64,000 bases of DNA, from the NCBI GenBank assembly GCA_021781745.1, contig JAJXWH010000006.1, positions 1-64,000 on the forward strand. The letters are read 5' to 3'. Made by a program: the position numbers and the translations under genes. Source of the stretch: Bacillota bacterium (lineage in GTDB: Bacteria; Bacillota; Clostridia; Clostridiales; Clostridiaceae). Shown piece after piece: positions 1 to 9,240 of this stretch. Position 1 is the stretch's first letter, and each line of letters starts with the position of its first letter. The notes beneath the pieces were generated by a model. The model saw only the letters and a list, made by a program, of their open reading frames with translations. It was not told the origin of the DNA and searched no databases.

Positions 1-106
1 TACATTCTGTAGGTTTGTTTGCTGTGCGTATTTTTATATAAAAATAGACACTACTGATAATATTTATAGATCTTCAACGGATTGCATAAAAATTTTATTT
101 TATACA

Positions 107-319
107 TTAGTTTCCGTGACTACTCATCAAAAATAATTGATTATCTAGTATATCTATAAAATCACAATTATCATCTGCACTAACTTGAAATATTGTAACT
201 TTAGGAATTTTATGAGCCTTTAATAGATTAATGTTTCTTACATCAATTTTTTCAAAGATATTTTTAAGTCTTGGAGTATTTGTATATCTTTCATCTTGCT
301 TTAATAAAAAATAATCCAT
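107..319 (-). CDS. Hypothetical protein, 70 aa, in VgrG-like operon
   Basis: A 70-residue soluble protein with no signal peptide or membrane segment and no family I recognise. The start is preceded on the minus strand by a purine-rich GGAAGGAAAG ribosome site. It is the fourth gene of a leftward run beginning at 3010 (DcrB-like, VgrG-like, 206-aa protein, this one), so it is probably an accessory part or cargo-related component of the spike locus. The ORF is complete, ending 106 bases from the window edge. Confidence 0.55.
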   Translation of the reverse strand: MDYFLLKQDERYTNTPRLKNIFEKIDVRNINLLKAHKIPKVTIFQVSADDNCDFIDILDNQLFLMSSHGN

Positions 320-375
320 ACTTTCTTCTTTCCTTCCGTTCTCTCGCCTAAAAATTTAATCATTTATCTTAATCT

Positions 376-996
376 TTATGATCCTTCTTGCTTCGTATAT
401 ATTATCTCTGTAAAATCCATATATTCTCCTGCCATTATTTTTATATCTTCCATTTTCTTAAGCTTTTTGTAAGCTGGAACTTCTAATAAATTTTCTATAA
501 TATCTTTAAGAAACTCTGCAGCTAAGATATGGTACTTGTTTGCTTCCTCGAGCATAATGTAATCTATATCAACTTCCCTTATGTTTCTTACATATCCCTT
601 CTTCTTCTCTTTAAGCTCCTCTATATGTTTAAAAAATAGTTCATAAATAAAGTCTAAACTTATGTTAATAGAACACTCCGCCTTATCTAAAAACCATCTT
701 TCATCATATAAGTCAAGTCTAAACTCGCCTTTGTTTTTAAGAAGAAGGCTGGTCCTAAGGACTGAAAAATAAATATATTTTATTTCTCCTTTTAAACCTT
801 GTTCCTGCAAAGATATTCCGAACTTACATATTGACTCAAACTTAAGTTTTAATTCTTCTTCAATTTTATCTTTATTCTTTTTATATTTTTCATCAATATT
901 TCCAAATTCATCAATCCATCTATCGGCTAAATATTTTTCTAAAAACTCCTTTAAAACTTCAAATCTATCTGTTTGCTTTATGACTGCCTTTATCAA
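376..996 (-). CDS. Hypothetical protein, 206 aa, in VgrG-like operon
   Basis: Soluble, highly charged and mostly helical by composition, with Lys/Glu-rich stretches near residues 40-55 and 125-135. No recognised domain and no signal peptide. It lies 27 bases downstream of the VgrG-like gene and 56 bases upstream of the 70-aa gene, so it is probably co-transcribed with both. Position suggests a loading adaptor or structural accessory of the spike protein, but nothing in the sequence proves a role. Confidence 0.6.
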   Translation of the reverse strand: MIKAVIKQTDRFEVLKEFLEKYLADRWIDEFGNIDEKYKKNKDKIEEELKLKFESICKFGISLQEQGLKGEIKYIYFSVLRTSLLLKNKGEFRLDLYDERWFLDKAECSINISLDFIYELFFKHIEELKEKKKGYVRNIREVDIDYIMLEEANKYHILAAEFLKDIIENLLEVPAYKKLKKMEDIKIMAGEYMDFTEIIYTKQEGS

Positions 997-1023
997 AATA
1001 TTTGTACACCTCCTAACATTCTC

Positions 1024-2358
1024 TTACTCAATCTTTACTTTTGCACCACTCATTGTTACATTATCTTGTATATCCATATTTGCACCTGCTTGGGTTAAAC
1101 TAATTCCTTCATTTCCCTGAATTATTATTTTTGATTTACCACTTATTTCAATATCATCTTTTGCATCTAATATTATCTTTTTATCACTATTAACTTCTAT
1201 TCCCCCATCATCAGTTAATTTCATAAGTAAATTTCCGTTTCCTATTATGTTAACTTCGCCTGGCTTCATTATTATCTGTTTTCCATACTTTGTTCCAATG
1301 TTCTTTTCATCTGGATTGCTGCGTTTTTCTGAATTACTGCTTTTTAAGTTTACTGAACTTATTGCATAAGCATTTTTTTCTTCATTATCGGGACAGTACA
1401 ATCTTATAGCATCTCCAACTTCAGGCATACAATACCAGCCTGTCCCATCTTCTGATGAATAAACAGTTGAATACTCAAACCATCTAGCAGTTTCCTTATC
1501 TTGATTTCCGTCTATTTCTAAGTTAATCTTAACCACATCATTTTTAGCATCTAAGATTGTACCATTAAGAGATAATCCAACTATTTTGTTATTATATATT
1601 TTTCTTACCTTCATTCCTTTTTCATCTCTCAAAATATATTTATTTGAAAGCTCTCCATTTACCATTTCAATTTCGCATTTATACACATAGAGATTTCTTC
1701 CTTTAAAATTAACATTGCTGTATAAATTCATTATCTTATTTGTTATTACTTCATAGCTTATTAAATTAATATCATCCAAATCATAATGTTCATTAGCAGA
1801 TTTTACTTTGTATTCATGCAAACCTTTCTTTATTGAATAATTAAATTCATTAAGATCATAAGTTTTTCTATCTCCAGACGCTCCTAAAGAATACTTTATA
1901 TCCGTTAATTGGCACTCTGCTACTACACCACTGTTAAAATGAGAAGCCAATCTTTTTATAAGTTCCCAATCACTTTCTCTGTATTCGATTATTAGCTTAT
2001 CTATTTTAGTTCCATTTGTAACATTATCAAATATCTGAACACCATTATATCCTTTATTAATTTTATTAAAAACATCTTCATAACTATAATCTTTATTTTG
2101 GAATGTACGGCTCTTCTTTTCTATATCCATTAAAACAGTTTTACTTAATGCTTCTACTTCTAGGCTTCTTACATCATTACTTGCATCATTATCAGCTTCT
2201 TCAACATATTTATCTGTATTATCATCGCTTATTACCCCATTTATATAGAGTTTCGCATGTTCATTTAATTCTCTTGTTATTTTTAATACTTTTATCTTTT
2301 CAAATTTATAAGGTGATACAATAAAGTCCCCATAAGTATACACATATTCTTCACTCAT
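1024..2358 (-). CDS. VgrG/phage gpD-like spike protein
   Basis: A 444-residue protein with the layout of a contractile-injection spike. The N-terminal half (about 1-220) resembles phage late-control gpD/VgrG tail-hub domains. An OB-like segment around 260-330 includes a GWYCMPEVGD stretch typical of gp5/VgrG folds. The C-terminal 90 residues form short strand repeats (VNIIGNGN, IEVNSDKKI, IEISGKSKI) like the gp5 beta-helix needle. No LysM or enzymatic extension is seen. It sits 58 bases downstream of a DcrB-like gene. No sheath, tube or baseplate genes are in the window, so the system is either incomplete here or continues to the left. Alternatives are a prophage tail-hub protein or an injection spike. 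Confidence 0.75.
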   Translation of the reverse strand: MSEEYVYTYGDFIVSPYKFEKIKVLKITRELNEHAKLYINGVISDDNTDKYVEEADNDASNDVRSLEVEALSKTVLMDIEKKSRTFQNKDYSYEDVFNKINKGYNGVQIFDNVTNGTKIDKLIIEYRESDWELIKRLASHFNSGVVAECQLTDIKYSLGASGDRKTYDLNEFNYSIKKGLHEYKVKSANEHYDLDDINLISYEVITNKIMNLYSNVNFKGRNLYVYKCEIEMVNGELSNKYILRDEKGMKVRKIYNNKIVGLSLNGTILDAKNDVVKINLEIDGNQDKETARWFEYSTVYSSEDGTGWYCMPEVGDAIRLYCPDNEEKNAYAISSVNLKSSNSEKRSNPDEKNIGTKYGKQIIMKPGEVNIIGNGNLLMKLTDDGGIEVNSDKKIILDAKDDIEISGKSKIIIQGNEGISLTQAGANMDIQDNVTMSGAKVKIE

Positions 2359-2416
2359 TAACTTCTATCTCCTTTTAATCATTATCATTTAATTTTATTA
2401 TTTAACCATAATACTC

Positions 2417-3010
2417 TTAATCTTCTTTTATTACTCTTAATGTATTTATCATTTGAAAAGCTATATCTCTCCATTCTTTATAATCTTTATATAGACAACT
2501 AAAAGTACCCATTAATGATTTTTCATTGATTTCAATAAAAAACATTAAGTTGTATATGAAATCATCTATTGCAGAGCTTTTGAATTCAAAAAATCCTACG
2601 TTTTTGGAGTTTACTTCTAAAATTCCATCTTGATAGAATACATTAGCTGGATTGAGCTTCTTTATTATTGTCATCATGCCATTTTTTAATTCTTCCACAC
2701 GTTCCTCATCTAATGGATTGTCAATAATATTCAAAGTTATAGCTATACTACTATCTTCATTACTTTTTATAATTTCAGGTCTGCTCTCTGATGGATATTT
2801 TAACTTTCTTACTTCTAGCGGCATATCCTCAAAGTCTTTTGGAATATACATTTTTAATTTTTCATCAAAAAATCCTCTTTCCTCAAATTCATAATATCTT
2901 TCACCAATTTTTACTGGGCCTTTGCAAATATCTTCTCTAGCTTCTTTTTTTTCCGTTTCACTTATGAAATCTAGTATCTTTTCATCAATTCTTTCATCCA
3001 AATCCATCAC
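2417..3010 (-). CDS. DcrB/DUF1795-like protein upstream of the VgrG-like gene
   Basis: A 197-residue cytosolic protein. The C-terminal half (about 85-197) has the pattern of the DcrB/PsbP-like alpha/beta fold: an 'ITLNIIDNPL' strand, 'VNSKNVGFFEFKS', a hydrophobic strand, then a terminal Trp-containing helix. In Proteobacteria the DUF1795 family includes Eag chaperones that load effectors onto VgrG, and this gene directly precedes a VgrG-like gene. The family match is by eye and moderate. The start is ambiguous: GGAGG directly abuts GTG (3010) and ATG (3007), too close for normal spacing, so a TTG at 2998-3000 is possible. Confidence 0.55.
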   Translation of the reverse strand: MMDLDERIDEKILDFISETEKKEAREDICKGPVKIGERYYEFEERGFFDEKLKMYIPKDFEDMPLEVRKLKYPSESRPEIIKSNEDSSIAITLNIIDNPLDEERVEELKNGMMTIIKKLNPANVFYQDGILEVNSKNVGFFEFKSSAIDDFIYNLMFFIEINEKSLMGTFSCLYKDYKEWRDIAFQMINTLRVIKED

Positions 3011-3179
3011 CCTCCATAGTTTTATAATTTACATCGAATTAAAATGTATATTTTTTCATTATATTGCATTATATTACATAACACTTGATTATATTATACA
3101 ATAATTGTTTATTAGTTGCACACTTTTATTTCCATATTATTAATTTAAAGCCAATTGGTACTTTATGTAAAATAAGAAA

Positions 3180-3217
3180 GAAGGAGAACCTTATCCATTT
3201 GGACTTAGTTCTCCTTC
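3180..3217 (-). terminator. Rho-independent terminator
   Basis: Perfect 10-bp inverted repeat (GAAGGAGAAC / GTTCTCCTTC) with an 18-base loop, followed on the minus strand by a T-rich run (TCTTTCTTATTTT). It would end leftward transcription from the capsid remnant. Confidence 0.6.
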
Positions 3218-3274
3218 ATTACTAAAAGTTATTTTTAGATTTATTATTTCTTTATAGTTTAAAATCCCTAATTC

Positions 3275-3357
3275 CCCCCTTTTCCTAAAAAATGCTCTCT
3301 ATTGGAAAAGGGGCCTTACCTCGGTCCCCGAATCAATTTTTATCTTGCTCGAGGTGA
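3275..3357. repeat. Two adjacent hairpins, GC-rich for this region
   Basis: One arm pair is CCCCTTTTCC (about 3276-3285) with GGAAAAGGGG (3304-3313). The second is TACCTCG (about 3317-3323) with CGAGGTGA (3350-3357). The stretch is far more GC-rich than its surroundings and lies just downstream of the capsid fragment. It may be a phage terminator or junction remnant; function unknown. Confidence 0.45.
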
Positions 3358-3383
3358 GGGGGAGATATTTTTTCTTTCTATGC

Positions 3384-4150
3384 CTATACGCTCTTTATTA
3401 TTTTTACAAATGCTTTATTATTATGTGGCTTACCATCATATCTACCAACTATTTTAAATATTGTTTGATCTTCCAAAAATCTTTGATGGTCTGATTGTTC
3501 TATTCTAATTTGATTTCTTTCTTCCAATATATATTCCTTTAAATCTCCCAGTATTATTTCATCATCCCCAACTGCTGCTGAAAATTTAACTCTAATACCG
3601 TTTATGTTTGGATATGGTAATATATTATTTATTATTGGTAATATGCCCTTGTAGTATGTTTGACGCTTCATTACTGCCACAACTTCCTCTATGTCAGCCT
3701 TGTTTCCCTTATCTATAAGGCTTATACTTGATAATATATTTGGTACTGTAAACTCAGTATTTAATATATTACTTTCTGGCAAGTTCATTAATATTCCTAT
3801 TGGCTCAAATACCTTTTCATAATCTCCAACACCATTTAATATTCCGTTGTCCAAAGCGTAACCCATAGCTTTAGCTAATATCTCCTCTACATACATTGCC
3901 GTATCTATTACACTATCCTCTAAAGTTCCTTTACCTATTGGTAAATATCCACCAAGCCTAATATCGTTCATTTCTAAAAGATCAATACTTGATTCTAATT
4001 CTTCATCTGATACCGCTATATTATTCCACTTTGCTACAGCTTCACTAACACTTACAAATACTCTTCAACCTATTCCTACAGGTACAACTTGTACTTCATT
4101 ATAAAACCCTGAATACATTGATTTATATAATGAATTTAAATTATTTATAC
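3384..4150 (-). pseudogene. Phage major capsid protein (HK97-type), C-terminal remnant
   Basis: The 195-residue frame starting at 3971 reads as the C-terminal part of an HK97-fold capsid protein (partial VGDYEKVFEPIGI, a late 'GILPIINNILPYPN' segment and a terminal AFVKIIKS). The same frame continues upstream to about 4150 (residues reading ...VQVVPVGIG, stop, RVFVSVSEAVAKWN...), interrupted by an in-frame TGA near 4064-4066. The usual N-terminal third and prohead protease are absent. This is a dead prophage fragment rather than a 195-aa gene. Confidence 0.7.
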
Positions 4151-4290
4151 CTCTTATGAGCACCAATAATTACACCAAAATAAATTATTACCCACTCCTT
4201 AAATTCTATATGAATCCTATTAAATCCAAGTATTACACCTAAAATTACACAGCATAATAACACAAGAATAAGCTTAAAATATTTGTTCAT
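4141..4290 (-). CDS. Small membrane protein, 49 aa
   Basis: An ORF from ATG (4288-4290) to TAA (4141-4143) encodes two hydrophobic segments (residues 4-22 and 34-44), a topology seen in small phage membrane proteins. Its 3' end overlaps the open frame of the capsid remnant on the same strand, so it may be part of the debris. No family recognised. Confidence 0.35.
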   Translation of the reverse strand: MNKYFKLILVLLCCVILGVILGFNRIHIEFKEWVIIYFGVIIGAHKRYK

Positions 4291-4412
4291 ATTTCTGTAT
4301 TCTCCTTCTTTTTTCTTAGTCCCTGCAATTTAATTAAACTTGAATATTATTATCGAAGCAAATTCTTCCCGTAAATTAAAACCAGCTAATACAAAATTCA
4401 TAAACTTATATA

Positions 4413-4529
4413 TTAAAAGTAACACTCATCAATTGTATTAGTTAATTCAGCCCACATTTGGTTTAATAATAAAATTGAATCCTCTTTCCTTAATTCTTTT
4501 CTCTTTTGATCAATGTTTACATTATTCAA
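4413..4529 (-). CDS. Small phage-like protein, 38 aa, TTG start
   Basis: A 38-residue charged peptide starting at TTG (4527-4529), one base after the stop of the replisome-organiser gene, which suggests translational coupling. It contains NIDQKRKELRKED and ends IDECYF. No separate ribosome site is obvious. It may be a small replication accessory protein of the dead prophage; expression is uncertain. Confidence 0.3.
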   Translation of the reverse strand: MNNVNIDQKRKELRKEDSILLLNQMWAELTNTIDECYF

Positions 4530-4530
4530 G

Positions 4531-5340
4531 TTAGAAACTAAAAGTATAAAGCACCTTATCATCTTTTCCTATTGGCGGAGCTCCTTCACTAAATCCAATT
4601 ATCTCTTCATTTTCATCTGTGACACTAATTTCATTAATAATCTCTTTTTTCCTAGGCTTACTTTTATTTTTCACCTTTTCATTACTTAATGGTGTTAATA
4701 TATCATCAGGTGAATCACCTTCATTTTTGAGCTTTTCCGTATTTAAATTTTGAGCGGCTGCATTTTTTGTATTTGTTGTATTTATATCAATAACTTTATT
4801 TTCATTATGTTTATTATCGCTGCCTTCATATAGCTTTTCTTTTTCATTATTTTCAATTGCAATAGTTTCACTTTTAGTGTCACTGCTTTCTAATATTTTG
4901 TCTACATTTTCACCTATATTTTTGTTTGAATCGTTAACTATTTGCTTTCCATTTATCTTCTCTTTGTTATTTTCAACCTCTTCAACATTATCTTGATTTT
5001 GAGCTTTTTTGCTTGTTTTAATATTCTGATGCTTTGTGAAATTTTTTACTTTATATATTTTATCTTGAGTAACTTCAACCATTTCTAGATCTATAAAAGC
5101 TTTTATAGCTAATTCTATTTCTGATACCTCTCTGTTGAACTCTACAGCCAACGTCTCTATAGTATATGGTATATTTCTAGATAAAAATAACTCTCCTTCT
5201 AGATTGACTTTACCTGCTAAAACCACAAGTCTGATCCAGACATAATTAATAAGATCTCTTTTTTCCATTCTGTCAATTATTTTAAATTTAGTATCATCAT
5301 ACATATTCACATTAATTTTTACGCATTTTCTTTCTCTCAT
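4531..5340 (-). CDS. Phage replisome organiser, N-terminal domain protein
   Basis: A 269-residue protein whose first 115 residues resemble the phage replisome-organiser N-terminal (DnaD-like winged-helix) domain: KINVNMYDDTKFKIIDRM, then 'YVWIRLVVLAGKVN', then 'FNREVSEIELAIKAFIDLEMVEV'. In prophages such proteins bind the origin and recruit helicase loader. Residues 125-240 are low-complexity and rich in Asn, Lys and Glu. The start at 5340 is chosen over one 69 bases upstream because GGGAGTG precedes it and the family begins at 'KINVNMYDD'. The usual loader gene is missing. Confidence 0.65.
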   Translation of the reverse strand: MRERKCVKINVNMYDDTKFKIIDRMEKRDLINYVWIRLVVLAGKVNLEGELFLSRNIPYTIETLAVEFNREVSEIELAIKAFIDLEMVEVTQDKIYKVKNFTKHQNIKTSKKAQNQDNVEEVENNKEKINGKQIVNDSNKNIGENVDKILESSDTKSETIAIENNEKEKLYEGSDNKHNENKVIDINTTNTKNAAAQNLNTEKLKNEGDSPDDILTPLSNEKVKNKSKPRKKEIINEISVTDENEEIIGFSEGAPPIGKDDKVLYTFSF

Positions 5341-5565
5341 TTTTAACACACTCCCATAAATATATAAATTATCTATAAAGGATATATGGTTAAAAATGAA
5401 ATTTAACAAAAAATTTTATAAAAAATTATTTTACACTATAAGCACAATCAATTCCTTTTTCTTTTTCTCCACATGTCTTCAATTTTTTTCTTAATAAATT
5501 GCTAAAAATTCAATATTACGCTAGCAAGGAAGACAATACAATTTTTAATTTTTCCTACATGCACT

Positions 5566-5697
5566 TTATTTTAATTTTTTCATTTCCTTTGTTAACTTTA
5601 CATTATCCCTTTCATGTATTGGAGCATAAGTTAATCCAACTTTTGCACAAGTTATAAATCCCATTGTACCAATTATAAAGGATAATATACTTCCCAC
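5566..5697 (-). CDS. Possible 43-aa membrane peptide, GTG start
   Basis: An open frame from GTG (5695-5697) to TAA (5566-5568) encodes one hydrophobic segment (residues 3-20) followed by a basic tail ending KEMKKLK. There is no convincing ribosome site and no ATG. It may be the C-terminal remnant of a longer membrane protein. The rest of 5341-5736 shows nothing else. Confidence 0.25.
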   Translation of the reverse strand: MGSILSFIIGTMGFITCAKVGLTYAPIHERDNVKLTKEMKKLK

Positions 5698-5736
5698 ACT
5701 GACTTATGGACAGTTGTTTTGCATTACCAATACTTG

Positions 5737-6351
5737 TTATTCAAGTTCTATAGTAATTCCATGCTCAACAAAAATTTCTATAATAGCATCAAAAAATGAC
5801 TGTTCTGGCTTACTATGATAATAATCATTTACAAAAACTTTAGATAAATTTTCCTTGTCTCTTTTTATCTTATTTTCCCATTCAGCTTTACTTAAATTAT
5901 TTGATGCAACTTTAGAGTTTTTCCATATTAATTTAAATGGAGCGCATACTCTAAATCCACCAGTTAAACAATCTAAAATATTTAATTCATCAGTTCCATA
6001 GTATCCACCAGCTCCATTCATTGCTTCACCGAGTGCACAGAAGAAAGACTGATAATTTGTAATATTACTACCATCTAAATAATAAGTTCCTCCACTAATA
6101 TTATCATATGGATCATAATAGGATCTTTTATAACTAAAATGATATTTCAAAGCAATATTTAACCATGCCTCTTGATTCTCATTACTCAAAGTTATCCATA
6201 CATTTTTTTGATCTGGTTTTGAGTTTCTCCACTTATCCCAAAGTTTTATTTCATCTCCAATAGCAATACTATTTAATAAAACAATTAAAGTAAGATTTGA
6301 CTTCTTTTCCATCCCTTTTAGTTCTATTGGTTCTATACTTTTCATATCCAA
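5737..6351 (-). CDS. Barstar-family immunity protein
   Basis: A 204-residue protein whose segment from about 85 to 150 matches the barstar fold: TYYLDGSNITNYQSFFCAL, then 'GEAMNGAGGYYGTDELNILDCLTGGF', then a 'FKLIWKNS' strand. Barstar proteins neutralise barnase-type RNases. Residues 1-80 form an extra N-terminal domain, as in immunity proteins of polymorphic toxins. The gene lies directly downstream of a broken toxin reading frame on the same strand, as expected for a toxin-immunity pair. It seems intact although its toxin is not, so it may act as an orphan immunity gene. Confidence 0.75.
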   Translation of the reverse strand: MDMKSIEPIELKGMEKKSNLTLIVLLNSIAIGDEIKLWDKWRNSKPDQKNVWITLSNENQEAWLNIALKYHFSYKRSYYDPYDNISGGTYYLDGSNITNYQSFFCALGEAMNGAGGYYGTDELNILDCLTGGFRVCAPFKLIWKNSKVASNNLSKAEWENKIKRDKENLSKVFVNDYYHSKPEQSFFDAIIEIFVEHGITIELE

Positions 6352-6705
6352 TTTTAATAATATTCCCTAAGCTATCCCGTTTAACTAAAATTCTATTATT
6401 AGTTTCTATTGGATTTCCTTTAGAATCATGTACTAATGTACCATCTTTATTTCTTTTTAAAACATCATATTATTCTGCACCTGTCCAACTTTTATTTTCT
6501 CTCCCTTGATATATCTTTTGATTGCCACTTGTATCTAGATTAGGGGTTCCATTACCTGATATTATCTCATCATATTCCATTTTAATTTGGCGATTTATAT
6601 TGTTAAAGCTAGATGAATTACCATTACTCGTACTCTTATTTCCAGCATTCCATATTATAGTATCACCCAATCCCTTAGGTATTTCAGGTGGAAATGTTAG
6701 TAAAT
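6352..6705 (-). pseudogene. Polymorphic-toxin C-terminal domain (probable RNase), broken
   Basis: The minus-strand frame reads through ...GNGTPNLDTSGNQKIYQG and 'WTGAE', meets a TAA near 6472, then continues in frame with YDVLKRNKDG and 'NNRILVKRDSLGNIIKI'. This layout (disordered lead, GTPxLxxxGxQ, then xNRILVxxDxxGNI) resembles barnase/EndoU-like RNase tips of polymorphic toxins, and a barstar gene follows. A stop lies upstream near 6727, so secretion and linker domains are lost. The exact RNase family is not certain; the partner is the main clue. Confidence 0.6.
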
Positions 6706-6729
6706 TACACTTATTGCAAGATATATTCT

Positions 6730-6867
6730 AATAATTCGTATCACTTTAATACTGGATATAAGGCGGCTAAGAAAGACTTAGAAAAATCTAAAATAATATA
6801 TATCTACGAAGCTGCCGCAAGCGGTACGCCTATAGAGAAAATTTTTGAGTTATTAAAAATAGCTTAA
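6730..6867 (+). pseudogene. C-terminal fragment of an unidentified protein
   Basis: A plus-strand open frame without a start ends in a helical stretch reading YKAAKKDLEKSKIIYIYE, then 'GTPIEKIFELLKIA', stop at 6865-6867. Base composition (GCGGCT, GCCGCAAGCGG) is GC-richer than the neighbours, suggesting a foreign origin. I do not recognise the family. It faces the toxin fragment, and the break between them looks like a recombination junction. Confidence 0.35.
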
Positions 6868-7080
6868 GAATCTGTTTTTTATTCAACTGTAAAATTATTT
6901 AAGTAAAAATGCACTATTATAGTATGCAATATAATTATGTATAAATTTAACTTTAATAGTGTATTATGCAAAAAGGTAATTATGTGAATTTTTTGTAAAA
7001 AATATCTATTTGTGTGTAATATTGTGGTATAATTATTGGGTATTATTACATTATTTTAGTTTGTATTGGAGTGATCATAT

Positions 7081-7410
7081 ATGTTTATAACAATTTTTAT
7101 AATTCTTTTTTTATGTATTGCTGTTGGGCTATTTCAAGTATTATTTAACCAACTTGAGACAAAACCATATAAAAAGAAATATTATGAGCTAATTTTCAAA
7201 TTAAGCAAAAATCCACATGACATGGAATTGAAGAATAAAGCGTTAGATGCTGGAAATGAATATTATAACAAAATTAGAGCCTACAAAATTAACACATTTA
7301 AAGGTGCTCCTACCTCAGTAAGTTCAATGAATTTAATAGTAACTATGAATGAAAAGATTCTCTATGAGGATATGGCTAGAATAGTTAAGAATAAGAATAC
7401 CATTAATTAA
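7081..7410 (+). CDS. Hypothetical membrane-anchored protein, 109 aa
   Basis: One N-terminal membrane segment (residues 2-21) followed by a charged soluble domain with several Lys and Tyr residues (KPYKKKYYELIFKLSK). No recognised family. A TATAAT at about 7028-7033 and GGAGTGATC at 7069-7077 support expression. It precedes the broken ABC transporter on the same strand with a 111-base gap; co-function is not shown. Confidence 0.5.
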   Translation: MFITIFIILFLCIAVGLFQVLFNQLETKPYKKKYYELIFKLSKNPHDMELKNKALDAGNEYYNKIRAYKINTFKGAPTSVSSMNLIVTMNEKILYEDMARIVKNKNTIN

Positions 7411-7521
7411 AACTTTACTACAATGATAAATAAGAAGACTAACATCTAGCGATCATTTTTTTAATTAAGATGATTATGAATTATATGTTCAATAATCATA
7501 TGCTGAAAGGAAATATCAATT

Positions 7522-8107
7522 ATGGGAAAATTAAAGAGTTTATTAAAATTAAAAACCTTAATTACAAAGCATAGAATTCCTTGTATTATAGGAGTTATAG
7601 GAATGCTTATAAGTTCGATTATAGCCAATCCAATTCCATATATAATAGGTCATATAATGGATGCAATTCTTATAAATAGCAAAAGTTATAATGAATTTTA
7701 CATCTATATTTTTATAATATTTGTATTATATATTTTAAGGTACATCATCTCTATTATTTCTAAATATTTATTTGCTAAAGTTAATAATTCCATTGTGAAT
7801 GAACTGAAATACTCAGTAATTGATAAAGTTATAGATTTGCCTATGTCATACTTGTCAAATACTGAAAAAGGATATATTCAAAGTAGAATAAGCGAATGTA
7901 ATTCTGTTGGAGGAATTTTTTCGCCATCATTTATAGGTGTATTTTTAAATATAATTGACGCAATATTAGCACTTATATCAATGTTTGCCCTGAATTATAA
8001 ATTAACTATAATAGTATTAATTCTTACACCAATATTTTTCTTTACTACTAAGGCATCGAGTCTTAAATTAATGGAAAGCACAAAAGACACATTAGAATCG
8101 AGCGCTA
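7522..8107 (+). pseudogene. ABC exporter permease-ATPase, N-terminal fragment
   Basis: Residues 1-195 are the first part of an ABC exporter membrane domain (type I fold): helices at about 20-40, 55-80, 130-150 and 155-175, and 'MSYLSNTEKGYIQSRIS', the usual N-terminal cytoplasmic loop. After about residue 195 the frame runs into the end of an inverted transposase fragment and stops at 8160. No Walker A, signature or Walker B sequence exists downstream, so the nucleotide-binding domain is lost. The ribosome site GAAAGG precedes ATG 7522. This is a truncated, non-functional exporter. Confidence 0.75.
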
Positions 8108-9031
8108 TTCTAAATGAGTTAACTTCCAATCCATATCTCTACTTTTACAAGTTAAATTAGAAATAGCCTCACTATTTTTAATACCTTTTATGGTTTGAAT
8201 TTCTGCCCAAAGAGTTCTCGCTCTTCCTTCTTTAAATCTAAAAATAAATTTCCATTTATACTCATCAAATAATTTATAAATTGGTTCACATGCATAGAGA
8301 CTATCACCTAAAATACAGATATTAAGCTTTCTAAACTTATATTTCAATTTTTTCATAAGTCTTTTAGCTGCGTTTATTTCACAATCCTGTTTGCTAACGC
8401 TTTCGTTTTCATTTTCTACAAATTCAGTTAATATACTAAATGCCATATTTCCTAAAATAAGCTTAGCTTCTAATACGGTATGGTAATATGTTACACTCTC
8501 TATTTCACCAGTATCCTTATTTTTATGCTCTTTCTTTAAACAATGAGCACAGTGTTTTTCTTTAAAAGAAAATAATTGTGATCCATCAATGGCTATACAC
8601 CAATATTTATCTAACAATCTATACTTCTCTAACGACCTTTTCTTAAGCAATTCTCTTATCATGTAGTCCCTAATCTTTTCAAGGTCGATAACTTCTAATT
8701 TCTTCAAAAAATTGTTTACAGTATCAAAGTGTGGTATCTCCTCTAAGTCTTCATATCCTAATACTTTTGCAATATTGTCAATTACCTCAGATTTATTAAA
8801 ATCCTTTGTCATTCTATTCATGCTAATTATACCCGAAACATTCTTCATTATTAGTACAAATAATATTAATTCCGGATCATATGTAATATAGCTTTGATTT
8901 CTTTTATCATCTACACTTGCTAATTTCTTATCAAAATCTTTAAAAAAATGATGCTTGATTTTCAAAAATTCTCCGAAAAAATTTATTTCCTTCTCTTTCT
9001 CTCTCATTAGTTTTCTTACAAATCCACTCAT
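8105..9031 (-). pseudogene. DDE transposase, 3'-truncated
   Basis: About 308 residues of a DDE (IS4-superfamily-like) transposase. Catalytic region signals are present: 'CIAIDGSQLF' with the first Asp, a Cys pair (CAHC), and 'NICILGDSLYACEPIY' with the second Asp. The expected C-terminal third with the catalytic Glu is absent, and the frame ends at the junction with the ABC transporter. Start 9031 is chosen over 9052 because GGAGG lies 6 bases before it. No terminal inverted repeat could be paired. The most likely history is insertion into the transporter followed by a deletion removing both 3' ends. Confidence 0.7.
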
Positions 9032-9240
9032 GTTTTTCCTCCATAAATACAATAAAATAGGCAGTTTATATAATTACATTATGCCATATTTTATTACATT
9101 TTTGGAGTTCATTTACACGAAATAATTTCTATCTTTAGAGCTGTAACTTGCTTTTTTTATGCCTGATTATCTATGCATTTATTGTGGCCATAATATAGTA
9201 TCAAAATAATCAGGTACTTTTATAGCAACAACCGTTCAGA

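Noticed and set aside
2103-2324. A plus-strand open frame inside the VgrG-like gene
   Set aside because: It is antisense to a strong coding frame, has low-complexity Leu/His/Tyr composition and no ribosome site.
6470-6670. A 66-residue open frame beside the barstar gene as a free-standing small protein
   Set aside because: The reading continues in frame beyond its TAA with typical toxin-tip sequence, so it is a nonsense-broken toxin rather than a small gene.
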